Assembly: GCF_000313755.1 (NCBI RefSeq)
Contig: NZ_AMZB01000122.1
Coordinates: forward strand, 91,592-155,591
Direction: 5' to 3'
Source: Pseudomonas nitroreducens TX1
GTDB lineage: Bacteria > Pseudomonadota > Gammaproteobacteria > Pseudomonadales > Pseudomonadaceae
Length of the DNA: 64,000 bases
Under the pieces are notes generated by a model. It was not told where the DNA came from. It ran no database searches and was given only the letters and a program-made list of their open reading frames with translations. This document shows positions 53,775 to 63,186 of the stretch, piece by piece. How positions within the stretch are numbered: position 1 is the stretch's first letter; each line of letters starts with the position of its first letter. The position numbers and the translations under genes are program-made.

Positions 53775-55580
53775 ATGCCTGATTACAAGGCCCCCTTGCG
53801 TGATATCCGTTTCGTTCGCGACGAGCTGCTGGGCTACGAAGCGCACTACCAGAACCTGCCGGGCGCCGAAGACGCCACCCCGGACATGGTCAATGCCATC
53901 CTCGAAGAGGGTGCGAAGTTCTGCGAACAGGTGATCGCTCCGCTGAACCGCACTGGCGACCTGGAAGGCTGCAAATGGAGCCCGGAAGGCGTCAAGACTC
54001 CGACCGGCTTCAAAGAGGCCTACCAGCAGTTCGTCGAAGGCGGCTGGCCGAGCCTGGCCCATGACGTCGAGCACGGCGGCCAGGGCCTGCCCGAATCCCT
54101 TGGTCTGGCCATCAGCGAGATGGTCGGCCAGGCCAACTGGTCCTGGGGCATGTACCCGGGCCTGTCCCACGGTGCCATGAACACCCTGCACGCCCACGGC
54201 ACTCCGGAGCAGCAGCAGGCCTACCTGACCAAGCTGGTATCCGGCGAGTGGACTGGCACCATGTGCCTGACCGAGCCGCATTGCGGCACCGACCTGGGCA
54301 TGCTGCGCACCAAGGCCGAGCCGCAGGCTGACGGCACCTACAAGATCACCGGCACCAAGATCTTCATCTCCGCGGGTGAACACGACATGGCCGATAACAT
54401 CGTCCACATCGTGCTGGCCCGCCTGCCCGATGCCCCGCAAGGCACCAAGGGCATCTCGCTGTTCATCGTGCCGAAGTTCCTGCCCAACGCAGAAGGCAAC
54501 GTGGGCGAGCGCAACGCCGTGTCCTGTGGCTCCATCGAGCACAAGATGGGCATTCACGGCAACGCCACCTGCGTGATGAACTTCGACGCGGCCACCGGCT
54601 TCCTGATCGGCCCGCCGAACAAGGGCCTGAACTGCATGTTCACCTTCATGAACACCGCTCGCCTGGGTACCGCGCTGCAAGGCCTGGCCCACGCCGAAAT
54701 CGGTTTCCAGGGTGGCATCGCCTACGCTCGCGAGCGTCTGCAGATGCGTTCGCTGACCGGCCCGAAAGCGCCGGAAAAAGCCGCCGACCCGATCATCGTG
54801 CACCCGGACGTTCGCCGCATGCTGCTGACTGCCAAGGCCTTCGCCGAAGGCAACCGCGCCATGCTGTACTTCGCCGCCAAGCAGGTCGACATCGTCCAGC
54901 GCAGCCAGGACGAAGAAGAGAAGAAAGCCGCTGACTCGATGCTGGCCTTCCTCACTCCGATCGCCAAGGCATTCATGACCGAGGTGGGCTTCGAAGCCGC
55001 CAACCACGGCGTGCAGATCTATGGCGGCCACGGCTTCATCGCCGAGCACGGCATGGAACAGAACGTCCGCGACAGCCGCATCTCCATGCTGTACGAGGGC
55101 ACCACCGGCGTTCAGGCGCTGGACCTGCTGGGCCGCAAGATCCTCATGACCCAGGGCGAAGCGCTCAAGGGCTTCACCAAGATCGTGCACAAGTTCTGCC
55201 AGGCCAACGAAGCCAACGAAGCGGTCAAGGAGTTCGTTGCACCGCTGGCCGCCCTGAACAAGGAGTGGGGTGACCTGACCATGAAGGTCGGCATGGCCGC
55301 CATGAAGGACCGCGAGGAAGTCGGCGCCGCGTCGGTGGACTACCTGATGTACTCCGGCTACGCCTGCCTGGCCTACTTCTGGGCCGACATGGCTCGCCTG
55401 GCTGCCGAGAAGCTGGCTGCCGGTACCAGCGAAGAGGCCTTCTACCAGGCCAAGCTGAAGACCGCGCGCTTCTACTTCCAGCGCATCCTGCCGCGCACCC
55501 GCGCGCACGTCGGTGCCATGCTGTCGGGCGCCAACAACCTGATGGACCTGGCCGAGGAAGATTTCGCCCTCGGTTATTGA
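53775..55580 (+). CDS. fadE1: Acyl-CoA dehydrogenase FadE1 (PA0506-type)
   Basis: The 601-residue flavoenzyme introduces the trans-2 double bond in fatty acyl-CoA, the first step of beta-oxidation. It opens [10 protein letters not shown] and carries ACAD blocks: [18 protein letters not shown] (FAD/substrate), [11 protein letters not shown] and the catalytic-Glu region [34 protein letters not shown] is conserved. The length exceeds short-chain ACADs by about 200 residues because of a C-terminal extra domain. It is the first of three paralogs and is controlled by the PsrA-type site. A terminator follows. Confidence 0.93.
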   Translation: MPDYKAPLRDIRFVRDELLGYEAHYQNLPGAEDATPDMVNAILEEGAKFCEQVIAPLNRTGDLEGCKWSPEGVKTPTGFKEAYQQFVEGGWPSLAHDVEHGGQGLPESLGLAISEMVGQANWSWGMYPGLSHGAMNTLHAHGTPEQQQAYLTKLVSGEWTGTMCLTEPHCGTDLGMLRTKAEPQADGTYKITGTKIFISAGEHDMADNIVHIVLARLPDAPQGTKGISLFIVPKFLPNAEGNVGERNAVSCGSIEHKMGIHGNATCVMNFDAATGFLIGPPNKGLNCMFTFMNTARLGTALQGLAHAEIGFQGGIAYARERLQMRSLTGPKAPEKAADPIIVHPDVRRMLLTAKAFAEGNRAMLYFAAKQVDIVQRSQDEEEKKAADSMLAFLTPIAKAFMTEVGFEAANHGVQIYGGHGFIAEHGMEQNVRDSRISMLYEGTTGVQALDLLGRKILMTQGEALKGFTKIVHKFCQANEANEAVKEFVAPLAALNKEWGDLTMKVGMAAMKDREEVGAASVDYLMYSGYACLAYFWADMARLAAEKLAAGTSEEAFYQAKLKTARFYFQRILPRTRAHVGAMLSGANNLMDLAEEDFALGY

Positions 55581-55624
55581 TCGGCGCTATAAACGGGCGG
55601 CTCGCCGTCCGTCTGCTGACCAGG

Positions 55625-55652
55625 AAAAAGCCCGCCGCAAGGCGGGCTTTTT
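55625..55652 (+). terminator. Terminator after fadE1
   Basis: AAAAAGCCCGCC and GGCGGGCTTTTT form a 12-bp stem with a GCAA loop, 45 bases after the stop codon. Confidence 0.92.
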
Positions 55653-55751
55653 CGTCTCCCAAGCCACACAAATCTCCGCAGAAAATGCCATCATTACGCC
55701 ACATGCCGTTGCGCTGATGGCGAGCCCGGCACCCACTTTGCGGAACCCCCT

Positions 55752-57032
55752 GTGCGACCCAAGGCCCCTTACCGGATCAGCCATTTCCTCACGCCCCTGT
55801 TGCTGATTCCGGCCGGCATAGCCGCCGGCTCCCTGGGCGAACTGTCTGACTTCTTCATCTCCCTGTTCAATGTGCTGCCGACCCTGCTGCTCCTGCTCGG
55901 TGGCGCGCTGTGCCTGGTCTATGGCCGCCAGCGCCAGTTGTTCATGCTGGCGGTGGTGTATATCGCGTATTTCCTCCTCGATACCCAGGTCGACTACTTC
56001 CAGGCGCACCGCGTGGTGATGCCCGAGGCGGCGCTGGTGTTCCACCTGTGTTGCGTGCTGTTGCCGCTGCTCTACGGCCTGTATGGCATCTGGCAGGAGC
56101 GCATGCACATGCTGCAGGACCTGCTCGCCCGCAGCGCCGCGCTGATCGCCGTGGCCGGCGTGGCGATGGCCCTGGCCAAGCGCTTCCCGCAGGGCCTGGC
56201 GGAACTGCTCAGCGACACTTACTGGCCGGTGCTGCACGGCCAGTGGATGAACCTCGCGCAGTTGTCCTACTTCGGGTTCCTCATGGCCTTCATCGCCCTG
56301 GTCGCCGCCTACGTGCGCCAGCCCCGCCCGCTGCATGCTGCGCAGCTGTTCGGTTTGGTCGGCCTGCTGTGGATGCTGCCCAAGGTGTTCATCCTGCCCC
56401 ACGCGCTCACCGTGATGACCAGCCTGGTGATGCTCACCCTGGCCGGCGCGGTGGCGCACGAGGCCTACCAGATGGCGTTCCGCGACGAGCTCACCGGCCT
56501 GCCGGGGCGTCGCGCGCTGAACGAACGCTTCCAGCGCCTGGGCCAGCAGTACGTGCTGGCGATGATCGACGTGGACCACTTCAAGAAATTCAACGACAGC
56601 CACGGCCACGACGTCGGCGACCAGGTGCTGCGCATGGTCGCCAGCCAGCTACGCCGCACCGGTGGCGGTGGCAAGGCCTACCGCTACGGCGGCGAGGAAT
56701 TCACCCTGGTGTTCGCCGGCAAGACGGTGGAGCAGTGCCTGCCCTACCTGGATGGCGTGCGCCAGGCCATCGAGGGCTATGCCATGCACCTGCGCGACCG
56801 CGGCAACCGTCCCAAGGATGATCGCCAGGGCCGCAGCAAGCGCAGCGGCAAGGATTCGCAGACCGTCTCGGTGACCATCAGCGTTGGCGTCGCCGAGCGC
56901 GATGCCGAGCGGCGCAGCCCGGACGAGGTCATCAAGGGCGCTGACGAAGCGCTGTATTCGGCCAAGAGCGGCGGGCGCAACCGCGTGGCCGTGCATGGGC
57001 AATCCCGCCGTGGAGCGGTGCGCACCGCCTGA
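55752..57032 (+). CDS. Membrane-anchored diguanylate cyclase (GGEEF)
   Basis: The 426-residue protein has seven or so membrane helices over residues 12-235 and a GGDEF domain (about 243-410). The active-site motif is RYGGEEF (313-317), preceded by DELTGLPGRRAL and MIDVDHFKKFNDSHGHDVGD. It should make c-di-GMP. There is no RxxD inhibitory site before it (GGGK instead), so product inhibition is unlikely. A basic insert (RDRGNRPKDDRQGRSKRSGK) sits in the C-terminal half. GTG start. It interrupts the fadE paralogs. Confidence 0.9.
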   Translation: MRPKAPYRISHFLTPLLLIPAGIAAGSLGELSDFFISLFNVLPTLLLLLGGALCLVYGRQRQLFMLAVVYIAYFLLDTQVDYFQAHRVVMPEAALVFHLCCVLLPLLYGLYGIWQERMHMLQDLLARSAALIAVAGVAMALAKRFPQGLAELLSDTYWPVLHGQWMNLAQLSYFGFLMAFIALVAAYVRQPRPLHAAQLFGLVGLLWMLPKVFILPHALTVMTSLVMLTLAGAVAHEAYQMAFRDELTGLPGRRALNERFQRLGQQYVLAMIDVDHFKKFNDSHGHDVGDQVLRMVASQLRRTGGGGKAYRYGGEEFTLVFAGKTVEQCLPYLDGVRQAIEGYAMHLRDRGNRPKDDRQGRSKRSGKDSQTVSVTISVGVAERDAERRSPDEVIKGADEALYSAKSGGRNRVAVHGQSRRGAVRTA

Positions 57033-57099
57033 GCGGCCTGCGTTATGACTGCGCATTCAGGGCGTGCAGCGTGATTGTCCGGGCGGTCACGGATCGTTA

Positions 57100-57135
57100 G
57101 GTTCGGGTTTTACGCGCCGCTTCGGCGCACGAACC
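57100..57135 (+). promoter_or_regulatory. Nested hairpin in the leader of the second fadE paralog
   Basis: GGTTCG (57100) pairs with CGAACC (57130-57135), and inside it GCGCCG pairs with CGGCGC around CTT. The hairpin ends 5 bases before the GGAG ribosome-binding site. No T-run follows, so it is not a terminator. It may affect translation. Confidence 0.5.
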
Positions 57136-57150
57136 GAACGGAGATTCGCG

Positions 57151-58947
57151 ATGCCCGAGTACAAGGCCCCCCTGCGCGACGTGCGCTTCCTCACCGACGA
57201 AGTCTTCGACTTCACCGGCCGCTACGAAGCCCTCGGCGCCACCGACGCCACCCCGGACATGTTCGCCGCCATCCTCGAGGAAGGCGCGAAGTTCTGCGAG
57301 CAGGTCATCGCCCCGCTGAACCGCTCCGGCGACGAGGAAGGCTGCCACTTCGACAACGGCGTGGTGACCACGCCCAAAGGCTTCAAGGAAGCTTTCGCAC
57401 AGTACGTCGAGGCCGGCTGGAACGGCGTTTCCAGCGACCCGGAATATGGCGGCCAGGGCCTGCCGCCGTCCCTCGGTCTGCTGGTCAGCGAGATGATCGG
57501 CGCGTCCAACTGCTCCTGGGGCATGTACCCCGGCCTGACCAAGGGCGCGATGGCCGCCATCCATGCCCATGGCACGCAGGAGCAGAAGAATACCTACCTG
57601 CCGCGCATGACCAGCGCGGTATGGACCGGCACCATGTGCCTCACCGAGCCGCACTGCGGCACGGACCTGGGCATCATCAAGACCCGCGCCGTGCCCAACG
57701 CCGACGGCAGCTACGCGATCACCGGCACCAAGATCTTCATCTCCGCCGGTGAGCACGACATGAGCGAGAACATCATCCACCTGGTCCTGGCCAAGCTGCC
57801 CGACGCGCCCGCTGGTACCAAGGGCATCTCGCTGTTCATCGTGCCCAAGTTCAACCTCGACGCGAATGGTGACGCCGGCGAGCGCAACGCCGTGGCCTGT
57901 GGCTCCATCGAGCACAAGATGGGCATCAAGGCATCGGCCACCTGCGTGATGAACTTCGACGGCGCCAAGGGCTTCCTCATCGGCGAGGCCAACAAGGGCC
58001 TGGCCTGCATGTTCACCATGATGAACCACGCGCGCCTGGGCACCGGCATGCAGGGCCTCTGCCTCGGCGAGACCAGCTATCAGGGCGCCGTGCGCTACGC
58101 CCAGGACCGCCTGCAGATGCGTTCGCTGACCGGGCCGAAGGCACCGGAGAAGCCCGCCGACCCGATCATCGTCCACCCCGACGTGCGCCGCATGCTGCTG
58201 ACCATGAAGGCGTTCAACGAAGGCAACCGCGCGCTGGCCTACTTCACCGCGCAACTGCTGGACATCGAGCACCTGTCCCAGGACGCCGAGGAGCGCGAGC
58301 GCGCGGCCAACCTGCTGGCCTTCCTTACGCCGATCTGCAAGGCGTTCATGACCGAGACCGGCCTGGAAGTCACCAACCACGGCATGCAGGTGTTCGGCGG
58401 CCACGGCTTCATCCGCGAATGGGGCATGGAGCAACTGGTACGCGACTGCCGCATCGCGCCGATCTATGAGGGCACCAACGGCATCCAGGCGCTGGACCTG
58501 CTGGGCCGCAAGGTCCTCGGCAGCCAGGGCAAGCTGCTGATGGGCTTCACCAAGCTGGTGCACCAACTCTGCCAGCAGCATGCCGAGCATCCGCAGCTCA
58601 AGGCCCAGGTGGCCCAACTGGCTGCGCTGAACAAGCAATGGGGCGAGCTGACCCAGAAGGTCGGCATGGCCGCCATGAAGAACCCGGACGAAGTGGGCGC
58701 CGCCTCGGTGGACTACCTGATGTTCTCCGGCTACGTGACCCTGGGTTACTTCTGGCTACGCATGGCGCTGGTCGCCCAGCAGAAGCTGGAGGAGGGCGCT
58801 GGCGAGAAGGCCTTCTACGAGACCAAGCTGGCCACCGCCGAGTTCTACTTCAGCCGCCTGCTGCCCCGCGCGTCGGGCCATGTGGCGGCAGTGGAGGCCG
58901 GCGCCGAGGTGCTGATGCGCCTGTCGGCGGAGCAATTCGCCCTGTAA
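57151..58947 (+). CDS. Acyl-CoA dehydrogenase paralog (PA0507-type)
   Basis: The 598-residue FadE-like dehydrogenase opens MPEYKAPLRD and keeps the same blocks as FadE1: [47 protein letters not shown] and [17 protein letters not shown] with the presumed catalytic Glu. All active-site blocks are intact. It lies between the cyclase and fadE2. The start has GGAG 7 bases upstream and the open frame extends 29 codons earlier without similarity. A terminator follows. Confidence 0.9.
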   Translation: MPEYKAPLRDVRFLTDEVFDFTGRYEALGATDATPDMFAAILEEGAKFCEQVIAPLNRSGDEEGCHFDNGVVTTPKGFKEAFAQYVEAGWNGVSSDPEYGGQGLPPSLGLLVSEMIGASNCSWGMYPGLTKGAMAAIHAHGTQEQKNTYLPRMTSAVWTGTMCLTEPHCGTDLGIIKTRAVPNADGSYAITGTKIFISAGEHDMSENIIHLVLAKLPDAPAGTKGISLFIVPKFNLDANGDAGERNAVACGSIEHKMGIKASATCVMNFDGAKGFLIGEANKGLACMFTMMNHARLGTGMQGLCLGETSYQGAVRYAQDRLQMRSLTGPKAPEKPADPIIVHPDVRRMLLTMKAFNEGNRALAYFTAQLLDIEHLSQDAEERERAANLLAFLTPICKAFMTETGLEVTNHGMQVFGGHGFIREWGMEQLVRDCRIAPIYEGTNGIQALDLLGRKVLGSQGKLLMGFTKLVHQLCQQHAEHPQLKAQVAQLAALNKQWGELTQKVGMAAMKNPDEVGAASVDYLMFSGYVTLGYFWLRMALVAQQKLEEGAGEKAFYETKLATAEFYFSRLLPRASGHVAAVEAGAEVLMRLSAEQFAL

Positions 58948-58964
58948 ATCCCCGCGCCAGACAA

Positions 58965-58989
58965 GAAGGCCCGCCCCGAGCGGGCCTTC
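58965..58989 (+). terminator. Terminator after the second fadE paralog
   Basis: GAAGGCCCG and CGGGCCTTC pair across a short CCCCGAG-type loop, with TCTCGTTC after. It starts 17 bases after the stop. The T-run is weak. Confidence 0.7.
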
Positions 58990-59155
58990 TCGTTCAGGCT
59001 ACATATTGTGACCAATAAATAGTTGTTCGGTCACATCATGACGCTTAAAGTCTGAAAAGTTGTTGGAGTAAACTCCGGCGGCGTACCTTCGAGTACCTCC
59101 TATTCTGATACCGCTGGCTGCCAGATCAGCCGTCGTTTTCGTTCGAGGATCCATC

Positions 59156-60934
59156 ATGGCTGACTACAAAGCTCCCCTGCGCGACATGCAATTCGTCCTC
59201 AATGAAGTCTTCGAGGTCGCCAATCTCTGGGCCGAACTGCCCGCCCTGGCCGAAACCGTGGATGCCGAGACCGCCTCCGCGATTCTCGAAGAGGCCGGCA
59301 AGGTCACCGGCGGCGTAATCGCCCCGCTGAACCGCAGCGGCGACGAAGAAGGCTGCAGCTGGAGCGCCGAGGGCGTGAAGACCCCGGCGGGCTTCCCCGA
59401 GGCCTACCGCACCTACGCCGAAGGCGGCTGGGTGGGCGTGGGCGGCGCGCCGGAGTTCGGCGGCATGGGCATGCCCAAAGTGATCGGCGCCCAGGTCGAG
59501 GAAATGGTCAACTCGGCCAACCTGTCCTTCGGCCTGTACCCGATGCTGACGGCTGGCGCCTGCCTGTCGCTGCTCAACCACGCCAGCGAAGAACTCAAGG
59601 CCAAGTACCTGCCGAACATGTACGCCGGCACCTGGGCCGGTTCCATGTGCCTGACCGAGCCGCATGCCGGCACCGACCTGGGCATCATCCGCACCAAGGC
59701 CGAGCCGCAGGCTGACGGCAGCTTCAAGATTTCCGGCACCAAGATCTTCATCACCGGCGGCGAACACGACCTGACCGAGAACATCATCCACCTGGTGCTG
59801 GCCAAGCTTCCCGACGCGCCGGCGGGCTCCAAGGGCATTTCGCTGTTCCTGGTGCCGAAGGTGATGGTCAATGCCGACGGTTCGCTGGGCGAGCGCAACG
59901 CCGTGTCCTGTGGCTCCATCGAACACAAGATGGGCATCAAGGCCTCGGCCACCTGCGTGATGAACTTCGACGGCGCCACCGGCTGGATCGTCGACGCGCC
60001 GAACAAGGGGCTGGCCGCCATGTTCACCATGATGAACTACGAGCGCCTGGGCGTGGGCATCCAGGGCCTCGCCACCGGCGAGCGTTCCTACCAGAGCGCC
60101 GTGGAGTACGCCCGCGAGCGTATCCAGAGCCGCGCGCCGACCGGCCCGGTCGCCAAGGACAAGGCCGCCGACCCGATCATCGTCCACCCGGACGTGCGTC
60201 GCATGCTGCTGACCATGAAGGCGCTGAACGAGGGCGGTCGTGCCTTCTCCAGCTACGTCGCCATGCAGCTGGACACCGCCAAGTACAGCGAAGAGCCAAC
60301 CACCCGCAAGCGCGCGGAGGAACTGGTCGCCCTGCTGACGCCGGTGGCCAAGGCCTTCCTCACCGACATGGGCCTGGAAACCACCCTTCACGGCCAGCAG
60401 ATATTCGGCGGCCACGGTTTCATCCGCGAATGGGGCCAGGAGCAACTGGTGCGCGACTGCCGCATCACCCAGATCTACGAAGGCACCAACGGCATCCAGG
60501 CGCTGGACCTGATGGGCCGCAAGATCGTCGGCAGCGGCGGCGCCTACGCCAAGCTGTTCACCGACGAGATCCGTGCCTTCACCGCTTCCGCCTCCGCCGA
60601 GCTGGCTGAATTCACCGGCCCGCTGAACGCCGCCGTGCAGAATCTCGACGAGCTGACCGCCTGGGTCCTGGATCGCGCCAAAGGTAACCCGAACGAGATC
60701 GGTGCCGCCTCGGTGGAGTACCTGCACGCCTTCGGCTACACCGCCTACGCCTACATGTGGGCGCTGATGGCGCGCGCTGCACTGGGCAAGGAAGGCCAGG
60801 ACGAGTTCTACGCCAGCAAGCTGGGCACCGCGCGCTTCTACTTCGCCCGCCTGCTGCCGCGCATCCATTCCCTGAGCGCCTCGGTGAAGGCCGGCAGCGA
60901 GTCGCTGTACCTGCTGGATGCCGCACAGTTCTAA
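59156..60934 (+). CDS. fadE2: Acyl-CoA dehydrogenase FadE2 (PA0508-type)
   Basis: The 592-residue paralog opens [10 protein letters not shown] and keeps the ACAD blocks: WAGSMCLTEPHAGTDLG, TKIFITGGEHD, GGHGFIREWGQEQLVRDC and IYEGTNGIQALDLMGRK. It is more diverged than the other two in the N-terminal third and in the substrate-facing segment MLTAGACLSLLNH, pointing to a different chain-length preference. It has its own leader, 209 bases after the previous gene. A strong bidirectional terminator follows. Confidence 0.92.
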   Translation: MADYKAPLRDMQFVLNEVFEVANLWAELPALAETVDAETASAILEEAGKVTGGVIAPLNRSGDEEGCSWSAEGVKTPAGFPEAYRTYAEGGWVGVGGAPEFGGMGMPKVIGAQVEEMVNSANLSFGLYPMLTAGACLSLLNHASEELKAKYLPNMYAGTWAGSMCLTEPHAGTDLGIIRTKAEPQADGSFKISGTKIFITGGEHDLTENIIHLVLAKLPDAPAGSKGISLFLVPKVMVNADGSLGERNAVSCGSIEHKMGIKASATCVMNFDGATGWIVDAPNKGLAAMFTMMNYERLGVGIQGLATGERSYQSAVEYARERIQSRAPTGPVAKDKAADPIIVHPDVRRMLLTMKALNEGGRAFSSYVAMQLDTAKYSEEPTTRKRAEELVALLTPVAKAFLTDMGLETTLHGQQIFGGHGFIREWGQEQLVRDCRITQIYEGTNGIQALDLMGRKIVGSGGAYAKLFTDEIRAFTASASAELAEFTGPLNAAVQNLDELTAWVLDRAKGNPNEIGAASVEYLHAFGYTAYAYMWALMARAALGKEGQDEFYASKLGTARFYFARLLPRIHSLSASVKAGSESLYLLDAAQF

Positions 60935-60945
60935 GCGGTCGCGTA

Positions 60946-60977
60946 TGAAAAAGCCCCGCCTCGGCGGGGCTTTTTCA
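60946..60977. terminator. Bidirectional terminator after fadE2
   Basis: A 15-bp stem pairs TGAAAAAGCCCCGCC with GGCGGGGCTTTTTCA around TC. T-runs occur on both strands. Confidence 0.93.
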
Positions 60978-61017
60978 TGGGGATATTTCCTTTCTGACTG
61001 ACGCTAGTCCGAATCCG

Positions 61018-61035
61018 TGTAAGCCAAAGCTTACA
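61018..61035 (+). promoter_or_regulatory. GacA upstream activating site of rsmY
   Basis: TGTAAGCCAAAGCTTACA is an exact match to TGTAAG-N6-CTTACA, the GacA-binding element known upstream of rsmY and rsmZ. It is 60 bases before the inferred RNA start. Confidence 0.92.
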
Positions 61036-61094
61036 AACAGCGGCGGTGATCGGCGTCTTTCTGATAAAGGCCTACAGCGGTAACCTTTCTCTCA

Positions 61095-61222
61095 GTCAGG
61101 ACATTGCGCAGGAAGCGCCAACGACAATACGGAAACAAGGGAATCCACCAAGGACGGTGGCTAGCACGGACGTCAGGATATCGGTCTGCAAAACCCCGCT
61201 TCGCGAGAGGCGGGGTTTTTTC
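61095..61222 (+). ncRNA. rsmY: RsmY small RNA
   Basis: RsmY sequesters the translational repressors RsmA/RsmE and so controls secretion, biofilm and virulence traits through GacS/GacA. The inferred transcript begins GTCAGGACATTGCGCAGGAA and ends in a Rho-independent terminator. It contains seven GGA motifs (61099, 61111, 61131, 61140, 61152, 61168, 61176), the RsmA recognition word, several in predicted loops. The perfect GacA site upstream and a -10-like TAACCT (61081) complete the picture. The exact 5' end is inferred from the known RNA. Confidence 0.92.
61190..61222 (+). terminator. Terminator of rsmY
   Basis: CCCCGC and GCGGGG pair around a loop of about ten bases, flanked by AAAA and followed by TTTTTTCTT. 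Confidence 0.92.
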
Positions 61223-61259
61223 TTGCCTGGGATTTTTGTGTCGCTATGCGCCTGCTTTC

Positions 61260-61353
61260 GTAGGAGCGGAGCTTCTCCGCGATCACCGCGACAGCGGTGC
61301 AATCTCCTGCCACCGGCCTATCGGCCGGATTCGCGGATAAGCTCCGCTCCTAC
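61260..61353. repeat. REP dyad, GCGGAGCTTCTCCGC subtype
   Basis: Left arm GTAGGAGCGGAGCTTCTCCG and right arm GCGGATAAGCTCCGCTCCTAC are inverted, with a longer interior than the other copies (about 50 bases). It lies between rsmY and the LysR gene. Confidence 0.82.
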
Positions 61354-61375
61354 GAGAGCCGCAACTCCTGCCCCG

Positions 61376-62254
61376 TCACACCGCCCCGTCGAGCAATGAC
61401 CGCAACAGCTCCACCGTCGGCTGCTGCCGCTGCGCATCGCGATAGACCAGCCCTACGCTCAGCGGAATGCGCGGCTCGCTCAGCGGCTTCCAGAGCAGGT
61501 CCTTGTGCCCATGAATCTGCCGGGCGCGGCCGGGCAGTACAGTGGCGAAGCGGCTCTGCGGCAGGCTGTCGAGGATGCCGCCCATGTGGTTCAGCTCCGC
61601 CTGCACCCGCGGTCGCCGGCCGATGGCTGCCAGTTGCTCCTGCCAGATCTGCCGGGCGCGGAATTCCTCGCCGAGCAGCAGCATCGGCAGCTCGGCCGCC
61701 TGGGCCAGCGACACCTTCTTGAAGTCCTTCAGCGGATGATCCACCGGGATCACCAGTTGCAGCTCGTCCGGGTACAGCTCCACGCCGTGCAGCGCCGGTT
61801 GGCGCGGGGGCAGGAAGCCGATGCCGATATCCAGCTGGCCGATCAGCAGGCGGCGCTCGATCTCCACCCCCGAGAGCTCGTAGATGCGCACCTGTACGTG
61901 CGGCTGCGCGGCGTGCAGGCGTTCCACCAGGTGCGGCACCAGGCTTGCGTTGACCGTCTGCAGCACACCGATGGCCAGGCTGCGTGCGCTCTGCCCGCGA
62001 AAACCGCGCAGGGCTTCGCGCGCCCGTTCCAGGCCTTCGAGCAGCGGCACCGCATGGTTGTACAACGTGTGTGCGGCGGCGGTGGGCAGCAGGCGCTTGC
62101 CGCTGCGCTGGAACAGCGCCACGTCGAGGTTCTGCTCCAGGTGGCGGATCTGCTGCGACAGCGCCGGCTGGGAAATCGCCAGGCGTTCGGCGGCGCGCCC
62201 GACGTGGCCTTCCTCATACAGCGCAACGAAATAGCGGAGCTGGCGGAAATCCAT
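61376..62254 (-). CDS. LysR-family transcriptional regulator (CynR-like)
   Basis: The 292-residue regulator has an N-terminal winged HTH (LRYFVALYEEGHVGRAAERLAISQPALSQQI, key words) and a type-II effector-binding domain (about 92-290) with VIPVDHPLKDFKKV. The N terminus is of the CynR/BenM type. It is convergent with rsmY and divergent from the MOSC gene (100 bases apart), which it may control. It matches PA0528. Confidence 0.87.
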   Translation of the reverse strand: MDFRQLRYFVALYEEGHVGRAAERLAISQPALSQQIRHLEQNLDVALFQRSGKRLLPTAAAHTLYNHAVPLLEGLERAREALRGFRGQSARSLAIGVLQTVNASLVPHLVERLHAAQPHVQVRIYELSGVEIERRLLIGQLDIGIGFLPPRQPALHGVELYPDELQLVIPVDHPLKDFKKVSLAQAAELPMLLLGEEFRARQIWQEQLAAIGRRPRVQAELNHMGGILDSLPQSRFATVLPGRARQIHGHKDLLWKPLSEPRIPLSVGLVYRDAQRQQPTVELLRSLLDGAV

Positions 62255-62354
62255 AAGGTCTGCTTATCAATGAAACTGGAAAATCGAAATGGAGTAATGC
62301 CTATCCAGGCCTCTACTCTAGCGCTTGTCCGCTGTCTCAGATGGGTAGACAAAG

Positions 62355-63062
62355 GTGGAAAGCATCGTCATCCAGGGCGTTTTCATAGGCAAAGTCGAAG
62401 AAAGCTGGGGAGGTCTGCTCAGCGACATCGGCAAGCTGGAAACCCATCAGGAAGTCTGGCTCGGCGCCGAAGGGCTGCCGGGGGACGCACGGGCCGACCT
62501 GCGCCGCGACGGTGGCCTGGACCGCGCGCTGCACCACTACCCGGCCGAGCACTACCGCCACTGGCGCAAGCAGCACCCGCAGACGCGCTGGCGACAGCCG
62601 GCCTTCGGCGAGAACCTGTCGACCTTTGGCCTCAATGAACAGGAGGTCTGCATCGGCGACCTGTTCCGCTGGGGCGAAGCGCTGATCGAAGTGAGCCAGC
62701 CGCGTTCGCCCAGCTACCGCCTGGCCAAGCGCTGGAACCTGCCCGACCTGCCTTTCGAGGTGCAGGAACAGGGGCGCTGTGGCTGGTTCTACCGGGTGCG
62801 CCGTTCCGGCATGGTCGCCCCCGACGCACCGCTGGAGCTGGTGCAGCGGCACTACCCGCAGCTCACCGTGGCGAGCCTGCTGGACTGGTACTTCGGCCAC
62901 CCGCTGGAACGTACCGGACTGCGCCTGATGATGGCCTGCGACGCGCTCTCCCTGCGCTGGCGCAAGACCGCCGCGCAACGCCTCACCAGTGGCGTGCTGG
63001 AAGACTGGACGGCCCGCCTGGCGGGCCCCGAATGTTCGGAGCAGGGCGGCCTGCAGAGCTGA
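62355..63062 (+). CDS. MOSC-domain protein (YiiM-like)
   Basis: The 235-residue protein is a MOSC domain (about 30-165) with a C-terminal helical extension, as in YiiM. GLPGDARADLRRDGGLDRALHHYP, AFGENLSTFGLNEQEVCIGD and GRCGWFYRVRRSG carry the conserved residues, including the candidate catalytic Cys in GRCGW. YiiM proteins reduce N-hydroxylated bases with a molybdenum cofactor. The GTG start is the only one that fits the domain, but its ribosome-binding site is weak. It matches PA0529. Confidence 0.85.
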   Translation: MESIVIQGVFIGKVEESWGGLLSDIGKLETHQEVWLGAEGLPGDARADLRRDGGLDRALHHYPAEHYRHWRKQHPQTRWRQPAFGENLSTFGLNEQEVCIGDLFRWGEALIEVSQPRSPSYRLAKRWNLPDLPFEVQEQGRCGWFYRVRRSGMVAPDAPLELVQRHYPQLTVASLLDWYFGHPLERTGLRLMMACDALSLRWRKTAAQRLTSGVLEDWTARLAGPECSEQGGLQS

Positions 63063-63168
63063 GCCGCACTGTTTCGCAAATGTCCTCGCGCCCGCCCCCG
63101 GACGTCGTCTTGGTCCTGCGGGGCGGCTTTTATCGCCGCCGCCGAGCCTGTCACAGGGTTCGGCGGCG

Positions 63169-63186
63169 TTGTCATGCCGACGTAAC
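63169..63186 (+). promoter_or_regulatory. Possible Pho box upstream of phoX
   Basis: TTGTCAT-GCCG-ACGTAAC resembles two CTGTCAT repeats with a 4-base spacer. The first half matches 6 of 7 bases and the second 4 of 7. It lies 83 bases before the PhoX ATG, a fitting place for a PhoB site. Confidence 0.4.
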
